NCBI GenBank assembly: GCA_900768995.1
Contig: CAAGEZ010000020.1
Span: 1-6,053 of the forward strand
Length of the DNA: 6,053 bases
Source of the DNA: Oscillospiraceae bacterium
Lineage (GTDB): Bacteria > Bacillota > Clostridia > Oscillospirales > Ruminococcaceae
Reading direction: 5' to 3'
Shown: positions 1 through 5,165 of the stretch, piece by piece
Position numbering within the stretch: position 1 is the stretch's first letter
Layout of the letters: each line of letters begins with the position of its first letter
Notes under the pieces: generated by a model
What the model saw: the letters and a program-made list of their open reading frames with translations, nothing else
Database searches by the model: none
What the model was told of the DNA's origin: nothing
Position numbers and translations under genes: made by a program

Positions 1-17
1 CCTCGTATAATAAAGTT

Positions 18-375
18 ATCCCCAACAAAAGTTGAGAGATATAAAGCCACGCTCGGTAGGGTGTGGCAAAATGTTGAAACGGAATGAGCGTAGCGAATGG
101 AGTTTCAACATTTTGCGGCGAAAGAATTCGCCGTGCTACTTGAAAAACCTCTTTGTTTTTGAGATAATATTCTCGTACAGACAAAGGCTTCTCGGAATTC
201 TCCTTGCAGTATTCTCTGCGTTTGAAAGAGTGAGAGCCTTATCCATACAGGATTTCATGAATTAGCTGGATGTCGCACCGTTTGCTTCGGTGTCTTCGTA
301 TTTCAAACGAGGTTATGACCTGTACGGAATGAGGTTTCGCCTTTTCTGATCTGACTTTGAAAGGTTGCGCTTTTT
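18..375 (+). ncRNA. Structured leader of the IS110 element, candidate bridge-RNA region
   Basis: This is the only gene-free stretch of more than 300 bases. It is packed with hairpins on the plus strand: 23-34 (CAAC/GTTG), 46-67 (9 bp with two G-U pairs, GGTA loop), 67-80/102-115 (14 bp perfect), 116-133 (7 bp, AGAA loop), 184-189/235-240 (AAGGCT/AGCCTT) enclosing 206-219 (GCAG/CTGC), 276-292 (CACCG/CGGTG) and 294-312 (6 bp). Established knowledge: IS110-group elements encode a bridge RNA upstream of the recombinase, with two internal loops that pair with target and donor DNA. The 184-240 stem with a large internal loop around a short inner hairpin has that general look. Assigning it as bridge RNA is inference from position and fold; the guide bases could not be matched because the right end is missing. 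A 77-codon reading frame at 32-265 crosses these hairpins and is judged spurious. Confidence 0.35.
46..133 (+). repeat. Three abutting hairpins
   Basis: Stem 1 pairs 46-54 with 59-67. Stem 2 pairs 67-80 with 102-115 (CAAAATGTTGAAAC with its exact complement) around a 21-base loop containing GAATG twice. Stem 3 pairs 116-122 with 127-133 (CGGCGAA/TTCGCCG). They follow each other with no spacer, so in RNA they could stack as one rod. Stem 2 resembles palindromic sequences I associate with repetitive spurious ORFs in ruminococcal genomes; this is memory, not a search. They probably belong to the IS leader, but an independent small repeat inserted into it is possible. Confidence 0.55.
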
Positions 376-870
376 ATGTTTATCGTTGGTATTGATATTG
401 CCAAGCACACTCATCAGGCTTCCGTTATGAATACAGATGGTTCTCTTGTCGGCAAATCTATTAAGATCCCCAACACTTCCGGCGGATTCGATGCTTTCAT
501 TTCAAAGCTGAAAGAGATCGATCGGGACATCTCACATTTTGAATTCGGAATGGAATCCACAGGACACTACTGGCTTAACATTTACACTCACCTCGCTGAT
601 CTGGGCTGCATTGTTCACGTTATCAAGCCTGTTCAGTCCGACGCTCTCAGAGGTCTTTACATACGTCAGACCAAGAATGATATCAAGGATTCTGCAATCA
701 TTGCCGACGTTATCCGCATTGGCAGATACTGTGAAACCTCTGTATCCGACGATAAGATGCTTGCTCTGCGTGAGCTGACACGTCAGCGTTTTTACCTTGT
801 GGATATGGTTTCCGACCTTTCAATTTATCATCTGCACAGCTTTCCCGCAAGGACCGCAGCCGCTGCCTGA
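376..870 (+). pseudogene. IS110-family transposase, truncated N-terminal fragment
   Basis: Residues 1-148 are a typical DEDD transposase/recombinase N-terminal domain (RuvC-like fold). GIDIAK holds D7, ESTGHYW holds E60, and KNDIKDS holds D102 and D105, which fit the four catalytic acidic positions of the family. TRQRFYLVDMVSDL (135-148) is the start of the helical linker. After L148 (nt 819) the frame leaves the element and runs antisense through the 3' end of holB, adding 16 unrelated residues (SIYHLHSFPARTAAAA) to the TGA at 868-870. Full-length family members are roughly 330-450 aa, so more than half is missing, including the C-terminal serine domain. The ATG at 376 is preceded by AAAGG at 360-364. 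The real element-derived part is 376-819. An active enzyme is not expected. Confidence 0.88.
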
Positions 871-1790
871 GCGTTGCAGTTGGCGGTGCATCTGTATGAT
901 GCTTCGCACACTGCGTCGTACATAGCAAGAATGCGTCCTGTGGAAAATCTCTCAGCAAGCCTTCGTGATGAACCTTCCGTGCAGCTGACAGTATCCTTTC
1001 CGCCGTTCCTGACCGCCGCACCGTCTCTTATGGAGCGGGCAAGCATTTCAAGAGTTTTGCGCATTTCCTCTCTTTTTGAGGATATGCTGCCGAGAATTGC
1101 CGCAAGGGCATATTCATCTCTGCGGACGATAGCATCCATAGCATTTTTCACAGCCTCCGCCGATTTTATAAGGTCATTGTCGCCCTCGATAAAATCAATG
1201 CAGTTTCCGATATTGCCGCCGAATGAATCCACAGCTCTGTCAATATCCTCTTCGGAACAGCCTTTGTCACGGAGAGCCTCTTTGCAGCTTTCCTTATCAG
1301 CCTCGTGGAGCTCAATGGTCATAGAGCGGGATATGAGGGTGGGGAGAAAGCTGTTTTTGTTGGCGGCGGTGAATATGAAATACGCCGCATCGGGGGGATC
1401 TTCGGTTATTTTCAGAAGAGCGTCCTGACAGGAGTCCTGCCAGCCCTCGCAGTCGGTGAGGAGATATACCTTCCGCTCGCAGTCATTTGGGGAAATGAAG
1501 CTGTCCGCAACCACCTTTGTTCTGATGTCCTCAACGGAATAGTTCACCTTTCCGTTCTCACGCATTACCTCGATAAAATCGGGGTGCTGACCTCTCAGAA
1601 CTCTGCTGCACTGGTGACACTCACCGCAGGCATTGTGGTTGTCGCAGAGGAGCTGCATTGCGATATATCGGGCAAAGGTCTTTTTGCCCGTGCCCTTTTC
1701 TCCCGTCAGTATGTAGGAGTGGACAAATCTGCCCGACCTGCTCATAGCCTCAATGGGCTTTACGGCATTTTCCTTGGAATACAGCTTCAT
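828..1790 (-). CDS. holB: DNA polymerase III subunit delta' (clamp loader)
   Basis: 320 aa, full length for delta'. This subunit is part of the tau/gamma-delta-delta' complex that opens and loads the beta sliding clamp on DNA during replication. Residues 24-38 read HSYILTGEKGTGKKT, a Walker A region; C49, C55, C58 and C61 form the zinc-binding module of DnaX/delta' AAA+ proteins; VYLLTDCEGW (108-117) is a degenerate Walker B, followed by DALLKITEDPP (123-133), a close fit to the family motif NALLKxLEEPP. The sensor-1 motif, usually SRC, is SRS at 154-156. The C-terminal third (about 210-320) is the helical collar domain. Its ATG overlaps the stop of the upstream c-di-AMP receptor gene by one base (TAATG), indicating translational coupling. 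No terminator follows the stop; only 8 bp separate it from the IS110 fragment, so the native downstream neighbour is gone. Confidence 0.93.
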   Translation of the reverse strand: MKLYSKENAVKPIEAMSRSGRFVHSYILTGEKGTGKKTFARYIAMQLLCDNHNACGECHQCSRVLRGQHPDFIEVMRENGKVNYSVEDIRTKVVADSFISPNDCERKVYLLTDCEGWQDSCQDALLKITEDPPDAAYFIFTAANKNSFLPTLISRSMTIELHEADKESCKEALRDKGCSEEDIDRAVDSFGGNIGNCIDFIEGDNDLIKSAEAVKNAMDAIVRRDEYALAAILGSISSKREEMRKTLEMLARSIRDGAAVRNGGKDTVSCTEGSSRRLAERFSTGRILAMYDAVCEASYRCTANCNAQAAAAVLAGKLCR

Positions 1791-2113
1791 TACAGCTTTT
1801 CAAAGCGCTCGATATCCGTAACGAATACCGTTGCGCCGCCTACGGAGACTTCAATGGGGAATGAGCCTGTTGTGTCAGACCTGCCCGAAGCCGCAGAGGG
1901 AACATACTGCTTTCTCTTTCTGGAGCATTCTCTTATAACTTCAATAGCCTCATCGACACGCTGTTCCTCCACGCAGATAAGAAAGGTGGTGTTTCCCGAC
2001 ATAAGGAAGCCGCCTGTGGAGGCAAGCTTTGTGGCGGAAAAGCCTTTCTTGGTAAGCTCGGTGGAAACGGTGTGGCTGTCATCATTGTTTATAACGGCAT
2101 ATATCAGCTTCAT
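1790..2113 (-). CDS. darA: Cyclic-di-AMP receptor, PII-like (DarA/PstA, YaaQ family)
   Basis: 107 aa, the usual size of this family (about 109 aa in Bacillus). The protein is a trimeric PII-like cytosolic fold that binds the second messenger c-di-AMP; its downstream partner is not settled. The signature KLASTGGFLMSGNTTFLI (29-46) matches the family pattern KLASTGGFLxxGNTTxLIG, including the G35-F36-L37 and N41 positions that line the ligand pocket. C47 stands where glycine is usual (LIGVED becomes LICVEE). VDEAIEVIRECSRKR (53-67) is the long helix, and FPIEVSVGGATVFV near the C-terminus is the last strand. AAGGA (plus positions 2123-2127) lies 9 nt before the ATG. It lies 45 bp after the decarboxylase gene and is coupled to holB by a TAATG overlap. 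The darA-holB pairing is conserved in Firmicutes, although yaaR, which separates them in Bacillus, is absent. Confidence 0.93.
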   Translation of the reverse strand: MKLIYAVINNDDSHTVSTELTKKGFSATKLASTGGFLMSGNTTFLICVEEQRVDEAIEVIRECSRKRKQYVPSAASGRSDTTGSFPIEVSVGGATVFVTDIERFEKL

Positions 2114-2158
2114 ATTATCATATCCTTAAATGGAAATTTGCAAAAAATCTGCACAATA

Positions 2159-3490
2159 TCATTTTACCACATTTACTCGGAAAATGCTATAGTTTTTCAA
2201 AATATTTATGATTTCCTCCGAAAAAATTTCGCCCCCTGTCACCGCCGCAATTCCTGGAGGACAGCAGGAAACTGCCGCAGAGCATATCCTGCCTGCCGCC
2301 GCATCAACGGGAATGCATTCACGGGGAGACATTGCCGCCTCTCTTATGCTCATCGCCCTTTCAAGGGGAGCAAGCTGTGACAGCTTCGGCAGGGGCACTC
2401 TTATCCTCGGCTGAGGAATAGATGAAAATGCCCTGCCAATGGCGTTTATCTCGTAAACTTCAAGCCCCGTGAGCATAAGAACAACGTGGGTATTGTCTGC
2501 ATATTCGCACTCGATATCCCACCCACGGAGCACATCTGCAAGCTCTGTTCCCGTATATCCCGATGGGGGAGCAAGGACTGTCAGCTTGCCGCACTCGCCC
2601 TTTTCGATACACCAGTACGGTGACAGAAATGACTTCACATTTTCCGAAGCCTTTTTCATTTTGCTGAAGTATTCCTCGGCATCATTCGCCATAAACTCGT
2701 TGCACATATCAAGGGAGCGGAGAATGAGATAGGAGGGGCTTGACGAGCCATACATCGACATAATTTCCTTTGCATAGCCCTCATATTTTTCTGCGCTTTC
2801 GTCATTTATATGCAGGTATGCGCCGCCTGTGAGAACGGGCAGCGTCTTGTGAGCCGAGTCGCAGCACATATCCGCACCGTGATATAAGGGGTGGAGGGGC
2901 GTGCCGTTTTCATAAATAAATCTGAGATATGCTCCGTGGGCATTGTCAACGAGCAGGCGGCAATTGTGCTTTCTGCACACCTCTGCAATGTCATCAAGAG
3001 GGGTGATGTGTCCGAGATAATCGGGGGTGGTGAGATACACGCATACGGGGTCGCCTGCCTTTATTATTGCGGCTTCTATCATATCCGCAGTGATCTCTCC
3101 CGAAACGATGGAGCTTTCGTATTTCGGATATACCCACTCTGCCTCTGCATCAAGCATAACGCAGGCATTAAGGAACGCACGGTGACAGTTGCGGACGGCA
3201 ACTACCTTTCGGGAGCGGCTTCCCATAAGGCACATCGCCAGCATTGTGTAAATGCAGAGGGTGGACCCTCCTGCGCTGTAAATAGTTTTGTGAGAACCGA
3301 AAATTTCCGAGGCGTTTTTCTCGCTTTCCGCAATTATGCCGTCGGCTTCAAAAAGGCTGTCCGCCCCTTTTATTTCGGTCAGGTCAAGGGCATTGAATGC
3401 GTCCCCTCTGCCCTTGTGCCCCGGCATATGGGCACGTATCATATCGCCTGAGGCATAATTATCAAGAAAATCCTTTATTGGTGTTGTCAT
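2159..3490 (-). CDS. PLP-dependent Orn/Lys/Arg decarboxylase family protein (YaaO-like)
   Basis: 443 aa, the short form that lacks the N-terminal wing domain of inducible CadA/AdiA enzymes. In order: HMPGHKGR (21-28); TEIKGADSLFEADGII (38-53); a cofactor-phosphate loop SAGGST (72-77); NCH (101-103), whose histidine stacks on the PLP ring; VDNAHGAY (181-188), with D182 expected to contact the pyridine nitrogen; and DSAHKTLPVLTGGAYL (211-226), with K215 the Schiff-base lysine. A small C-terminal domain contains GRICSAA and CCPPGIAAVTGGEIFSEEII, the usual end of these enzymes. The fold I cofactor residues look intact, so activity is likely, but the amino-acid substrate cannot be read from sequence. 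AAGGAA lies 7 nt before the ATG. It starts 24 bp after the membrane-protein gene and leads into darA. In Bacillus the homologous yaaO sits near darA with tmk between; here tmk is missing. Confidence 0.88.
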   Translation of the reverse strand: MTTPIKDFLDNYASGDMIRAHMPGHKGRGDAFNALDLTEIKGADSLFEADGIIAESEKNASEIFGSHKTIYSAGGSTLCIYTMLAMCLMGSRSRKVVAVRNCHRAFLNACVMLDAEAEWVYPKYESSIVSGEITADMIEAAIIKAGDPVCVYLTTPDYLGHITPLDDIAEVCRKHNCRLLVDNAHGAYLRFIYENGTPLHPLYHGADMCCDSAHKTLPVLTGGAYLHINDESAEKYEGYAKEIMSMYGSSSPSYLILRSLDMCNEFMANDAEEYFSKMKKASENVKSFLSPYWCIEKGECGKLTVLAPPSGYTGTELADVLRGWDIECEYADNTHVVLMLTGLEVYEINAIGRAFSSIPQPRIRVPLPKLSQLAPLERAMSIREAAMSPRECIPVDAAAGRICSAAVSCCPPGIAAVTGGEIFSEEIINILKNYSIFRVNVVK

Positions 3491-3514
3491 TTTATCTTTC
3501 CTTTTATATGTATA

Positions 3515-4201
3515 TTACGGGGTGAAGCGGCTGATGAGCACCTTGAAAACGGTGTTTATGATTATCTGGGCAATTGTGCCGAGAATGAAAATTATCCAGC
3601 TTATGTCCCAGGAAGCACCGTTAAAGCTTATTGCAAAATAGAAGAACACGACCATAAGCCACATTATTGCGGAAGAACTGCCCCGTATCTTTTTGAGGAG
3701 CTTTATCCTGCTTTCCGTGTCATCGTTTTTGCTTATCCGTATAACATCGCCTATCATATTTATGCCAACGGTAAGACCTGCGCCCACAATGAACAGGAGC
3801 CACGAGGTGTCCCAGCAGTAGTTGCTGTAGCTTATCAGAAAATAAAACAGCACTATCAGCAGCCACATTATGGCAATGGCGGCGCCCTTTATCGCCTTGA
3901 TGTTGCTTTCCTTAAAAACATAGGCGTATTTTTTCATAAGCCTTGACTTGGGAGAGATTTTTTCAAAAAGCCCCTCCTCGCAGAAGCCCGAGCCGCTGAC
4001 CTGTGCGATAAGCCCGCTCACATCGCCCATTGTGCCGATGACTGCCGCATATGCACGCTGAGGAGTCATACCTGCGTTTATGCAGTCATCATATCTTGCC
4101 TGCAAATTTGAAAGTATCTCCTCTTTAAGCTCGTTTACAGCAGGCTCTGCGGGAGCGTCCTTAAAAAGATTGTCCACGTATGAATTAATTGCCGATCTCA
4201 T
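3515..4201 (-). CDS. HAAS/DUF1700-like membrane protein, partner of PadR regulator
   Basis: 228 aa. The start is the ATG at 4201-4199, one base after the padR stop (TGA-A-ATG), because AAAGGA lies 8 nt upstream inside padR and the protein then begins like its family; a longer frame to 4297 would overlap padR by 95 bp and gives an unlikely basic leader. Residues 1-70 form a soluble helical domain with the pattern NELKEEILSNLQARYDDCINAGMTP..AYAAVIGTMGD, typical of HAAS/DUF1700/permease-prefix domains that accompany PadR regulators. A charged linker (75-105) is followed by four hydrophobic helices, about 106-126, 133-154, 175-194 and 200-223. Helices 1-2 and 3-4 are an internal duplication (G106 onward repeats at G174 onward, offset 68: shared AIMWL, FYF, IS, WD.SW, FI.G and IN). 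It is probably a membrane sensor or effector controlled by PadR; no enzymatic motif is seen. Confidence 0.8.
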   Translation of the reverse strand: MRSAINSYVDNLFKDAPAEPAVNELKEEILSNLQARYDDCINAGMTPQRAYAAVIGTMGDVSGLIAQVSGSGFCEEGLFEKISPKSRLMKKYAYVFKESNIKAIKGAAIAIMWLLIVLFYFLISYSNYCWDTSWLLFIVGAGLTVGINMIGDVIRISKNDDTESRIKLLKKIRGSSSAIMWLMVVFFYFAISFNGASWDISWIIFILGTIAQIIINTVFKVLISRFTP

Positions 4202-4202
4202 T

Positions 4203-4571
4203 TCAGTTATCCTTTCCTTTTGTTTCTGAATAGTGGGGATTTTCTGCCGCATAGAGCAGCTTGTCCACGATAGATTTGGTCTTTTCCCACTCCGCAAGGC
4301 TGTTACGGTACTGCTTTCTTCCCGAATCGGTTATGGTGTAATATTTCCGCCTTGCTCCCGTGTTCTCGTCGCCCCAGTAGGAGGCAATATGCCCCGACTG
4401 TTCAAGCCGCCTGAATGCGCTGTAGAGGGTGGCTTCCTTGAACTCGAAGCGGTTCCCCGTAAGCTCCATAATGTCCTTGTTTATTTTATAGCCGTAGCTG
4501 TCGCTCACCGACAGCAGGGACAGGATTATGGTGTCCGTATGACCTCGGATAAGGTCAGATGCAATTGACAT
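4203..4571 (-). CDS. PadR family transcriptional regulator
   Basis: 122 aa, a short PadR (subfamily 2 size). It has the opening LIRGHTDTIILSLL (7-20), the YGYKINKDI segment (26-34), a recognition helix in EATLYSAFRRLEQSGHI (46-62), a wing strand in GARRKYYTIT (72-81), and a C-terminal dimerisation helix from about 85 to 110. PadR proteins are dimeric winged-helix repressors that often respond to membrane stress, antibiotics or small hydrophobic ligands. AGGTGA lies 9 nt before the ATG. The next gene starts 1 nt after the stop, so the membrane protein is almost certainly co-produced and is the likely functional partner. Autoregulation is likely, since a dyad lies on the -10 box of the upstream promoter. 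The ligand is unknown. Confidence 0.93.
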   Translation of the reverse strand: MSIASDLIRGHTDTIILSLLSVSDSYGYKINKDIMELTGNRFEFKEATLYSAFRRLEQSGHIASYWGDENTGARRKYYTITDSGRKQYRNSLAEWEKTKSIVDKLLYAAENPHYSETKGKDN

Positions 4572-4611
4572 TTTCTTACATCACCTTTTTTCATAGTTTT
4601 TATGTCTTTCT

Positions 4612-4647
4612 GTTATATATGATAACACATAGTACCTCACCTGTCAA
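4612..4647 (-). promoter_or_regulatory. padR promoter with candidate PadR operator over the -10 box
   Basis: On the minus strand a perfect -35 TTGACA (4647-4642), a 17-nt spacer and a -10 TATCAT (4624-4619) lie about 48 nt before the padR start codon. The dyad GTTAT-CATAT-ATAAC (4626-4612) covers the -10 box, so a bound dimer would block polymerase. ATGT followed 8 nt later by ATAT across the same place is one base from the ATGT-N8-ACAT pattern described for some PadR operators. Promoter spacing is seen directly; the operator role is inference. Confidence 0.7.
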
Positions 4648-4764
4648 GGTATCTCCAAAGATTTAATCTGATTTTAATTTTCAGCACGATTTCTTTGAAA
4701 ATCACGCAGTACAGCCGTTTTGTCCCGATAGAGATAAAAAAATATAATTTTTTTGAAAAAACAC

Positions 4765-4793
4765 TTGACAAACGTATCTCGGTGTGATATAAT
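4765..4793 (+). promoter_or_regulatory. Consensus promoter of tRNA-fMet
   Basis: TTGACA (4765-4770), a 17-nt spacer and TATAAT (4788-4793), with a TGn extension just before the -10 box and long A/T tracts upstream (about 4735-4760) that could act as an UP element. Transcription would start near 4800, leaving a leader of about 25 nt before the tRNA. An all-consensus promoter fits a strongly expressed stable RNA. Confidence 0.9.
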
Positions 4794-4825
4794 AAATAAG
4801 CACTCTGAAAGTGAATGCAAAATAT

Positions 4826-4902
<77 letters not shown>

Positions 4903-4903
4903 A

Positions 4904-4976
4904 ATAAAAAATCAAGCTGTTCAATCTCACGAAATCTGTACTTTTTACCAAACAGATTTTCGCTTGAACAGCTTGA
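4904..4976 (-). terminator. Long hairpin with U-tract, minus-strand terminator
   Basis: TCAAGCTGTTCAA (4912-4924) and TTGAACAGCTTGA (4964-4976) form a perfect 13-bp stem. An inner stem of about 8-10 bp (AAATCTGT, 4932-4939, with ACAGATTT, 4952-4959) surrounds the loop. Read on the minus strand it is followed at once by TTTTTTATTT (4911-4902); read on the plus strand it has no T-run. The direction therefore suits a transcript coming from the right, not tRNA-fMet. Confidence 0.65.
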
Positions 4977-5060
4977 CAAATGTATTATAATCCTGTATAA
5001 TAAGGACAGGATAATAAATGGCATTCACTAAGTCATTCAGATTTCCCTAAAATCTGTTTG
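4949..5060. repeat. 12-nt inverted repeat linking the terminator hairpin to an upstream hairpin
   Basis: CAAACAGATTTT at 4949-4960 and its exact complement at 5049-5060. Each copy is also part of a local hairpin: the inner stem of the terminator, and the 5038-5056 hairpin. Pairing across the repeat would break both, so it can act as a switch or may simply reflect duplication. Confidence 0.7.
4973..5001 (+). promoter_or_regulatory. Consensus promoter directed toward tRNA-Leu
   Basis: TTGACA (4973-4978), a 17-nt spacer and TATAAT (4996-5001). Transcription would start near 5008 and reach tRNA-Leu after a leader of about 158 nt; no better plus-strand promoter is seen closer to that tRNA. A near-perfect dyad, TTATAATCCTGT (4985-4996) and ACAGGATAATAA (5006-5017), brackets the -10 box and start site and could be an operator or a 5' hairpin. 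The leader holds a possible 10-codon frame, MAFTKSFRFP, at 5018-5050, and the hairpin at 5067-5098. Confidence 0.75.
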
Positions 5061-5066
5061 ATGATG

Positions 5067-5098
5067 CGTTGGAAGCGGTCTGCAAACTGCTTTCAACG
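5067..5098 (+). other. Leader hairpin whose G-U pairs favour the plus strand
   Basis: CGTTGGAAGCGGT (5067-5079) pairs with ACTGCTTTCAACG (5086-5098) over 13 positions with two G-U pairs, loop CTGCAA. On the other strand the same two positions would be A-C mismatches. This asymmetry suggests selection for structure in a plus-strand RNA, such as the tRNA-Leu leader. There is no T-run directly after it, so it is not a simple terminator. Confidence 0.55.
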
Positions 5099-5125
5099 TG
5101 TGGGTGCATTTGTTTTATCCATTAC

Positions 5126-5154
5126 ATTATACTACATATTTTTTTAATTGTCAA
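5126..5154 (-). promoter_or_regulatory. Consensus minus-strand promoter facing the inter-tRNA region
   Basis: On the minus strand TTGACA (5154-5149), a 17-nt spacer and TATAAT (5131-5126). It sits just ahead of tRNA-Leu but points away from it, toward the hairpin terminator at 4976-4904, and converges with the plus promoter at 4973-5001. The -35 region AAAAAACACTTGACAA is identical over 16 bases to the tRNA-fMet -35 region (4756-4771), in inverted orientation. Confidence 0.7.
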
Positions 5155-5165
5155 GTGTTTTTTTA

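Larger units (their letters stand above)
1..819 (+). mobile_element. IS110-family insertion sequence, left-end remnant
   Basis: A non-coding leader is followed by the first 148 or so codons of an IS110-type transposase; recognisable element sequence stops near 819, 8 bp beyond the stop codon of the convergent holB gene. The C-terminal half of the transposase, with the serine-containing Transposase_20 domain, and the right end are absent, so the copy cannot move by itself. IS110 elements normally leave no long terminal inverted repeats, so the left boundary cannot be fixed here; it may lie before position 1 or inside the first tens of bases. A perfect TATAAT at 6-11 with no good -35 would suit the half-promoter that some IS110-type left ends carry, but it may be chance. 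The leader is included because of its position and its density of hairpins, not because the edge was seen. Confidence 0.6.
4905..5120 (-). ncRNA. Candidate minus-strand small RNA between two tRNA genes
   Basis: The minus-strand consensus promoter at 5154-5126 would start transcription near 5119-5120 (purine start, GGATAAAAC), and the only following U-tract hairpin ends near 4905, giving about 215 nt. Hairpins in order: 5098-5067 (11 of 13 paired), 5056-5038 (CAGATTT/AAATCTG), 5017-4985 (11 of 12 paired, ACAGGAT core), then the terminator stem. CAAACAGATTTT at 5060-5049 is the exact complement of AAAATCTGTTTG at 4960-4949, so two mutually exclusive folds exist. A 20-codon frame (MHPHV..., 5109-5047) could be translated, but its ribosome site is weak. 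I do not recognise it as 6S, tmRNA or another named RNA. It has its own promoter and terminator, but existence of the transcript is inference. Confidence 0.45.

Noticed and set aside
32..265. 77-aa plus frame (MRDIKPRSVGCGKML...)
   Set aside because: It runs through perfect palindromes in the IS leader, has no ribosome site, and its composition follows the hairpins; non-coding RNA or repeat is more likely.
1305..2129. 274-aa plus frame
   Set aside because: It lies antisense to holB and darA, both of which show clear family motifs on the minus strand; no domain is visible in the shadow frame.
4202..4297. Upstream extension of the membrane protein to 4297
   Set aside because: It would overlap padR by 95 bp with a basic, non-conserved leader; the ATG at 4201 has AAAGGA 8 nt upstream and directly follows the padR stop.
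4684..4707. 9-bp hairpin with two G-U pairs on the minus strand (GCGTGATTT/AAATCGTGC)
   Set aside because: It lies upstream of the padR promoter with no T-run and no obvious transcript covering it; too little to call a terminator or an RNA gene.
4905..5120. Reading the inter-tRNA RNA as 6S RNA
   Set aside because: Length is close, but the 5' and 3' ends do not pair into a closing stem and no central open-promoter-like bubble is visible; it is a series of separate hairpins.
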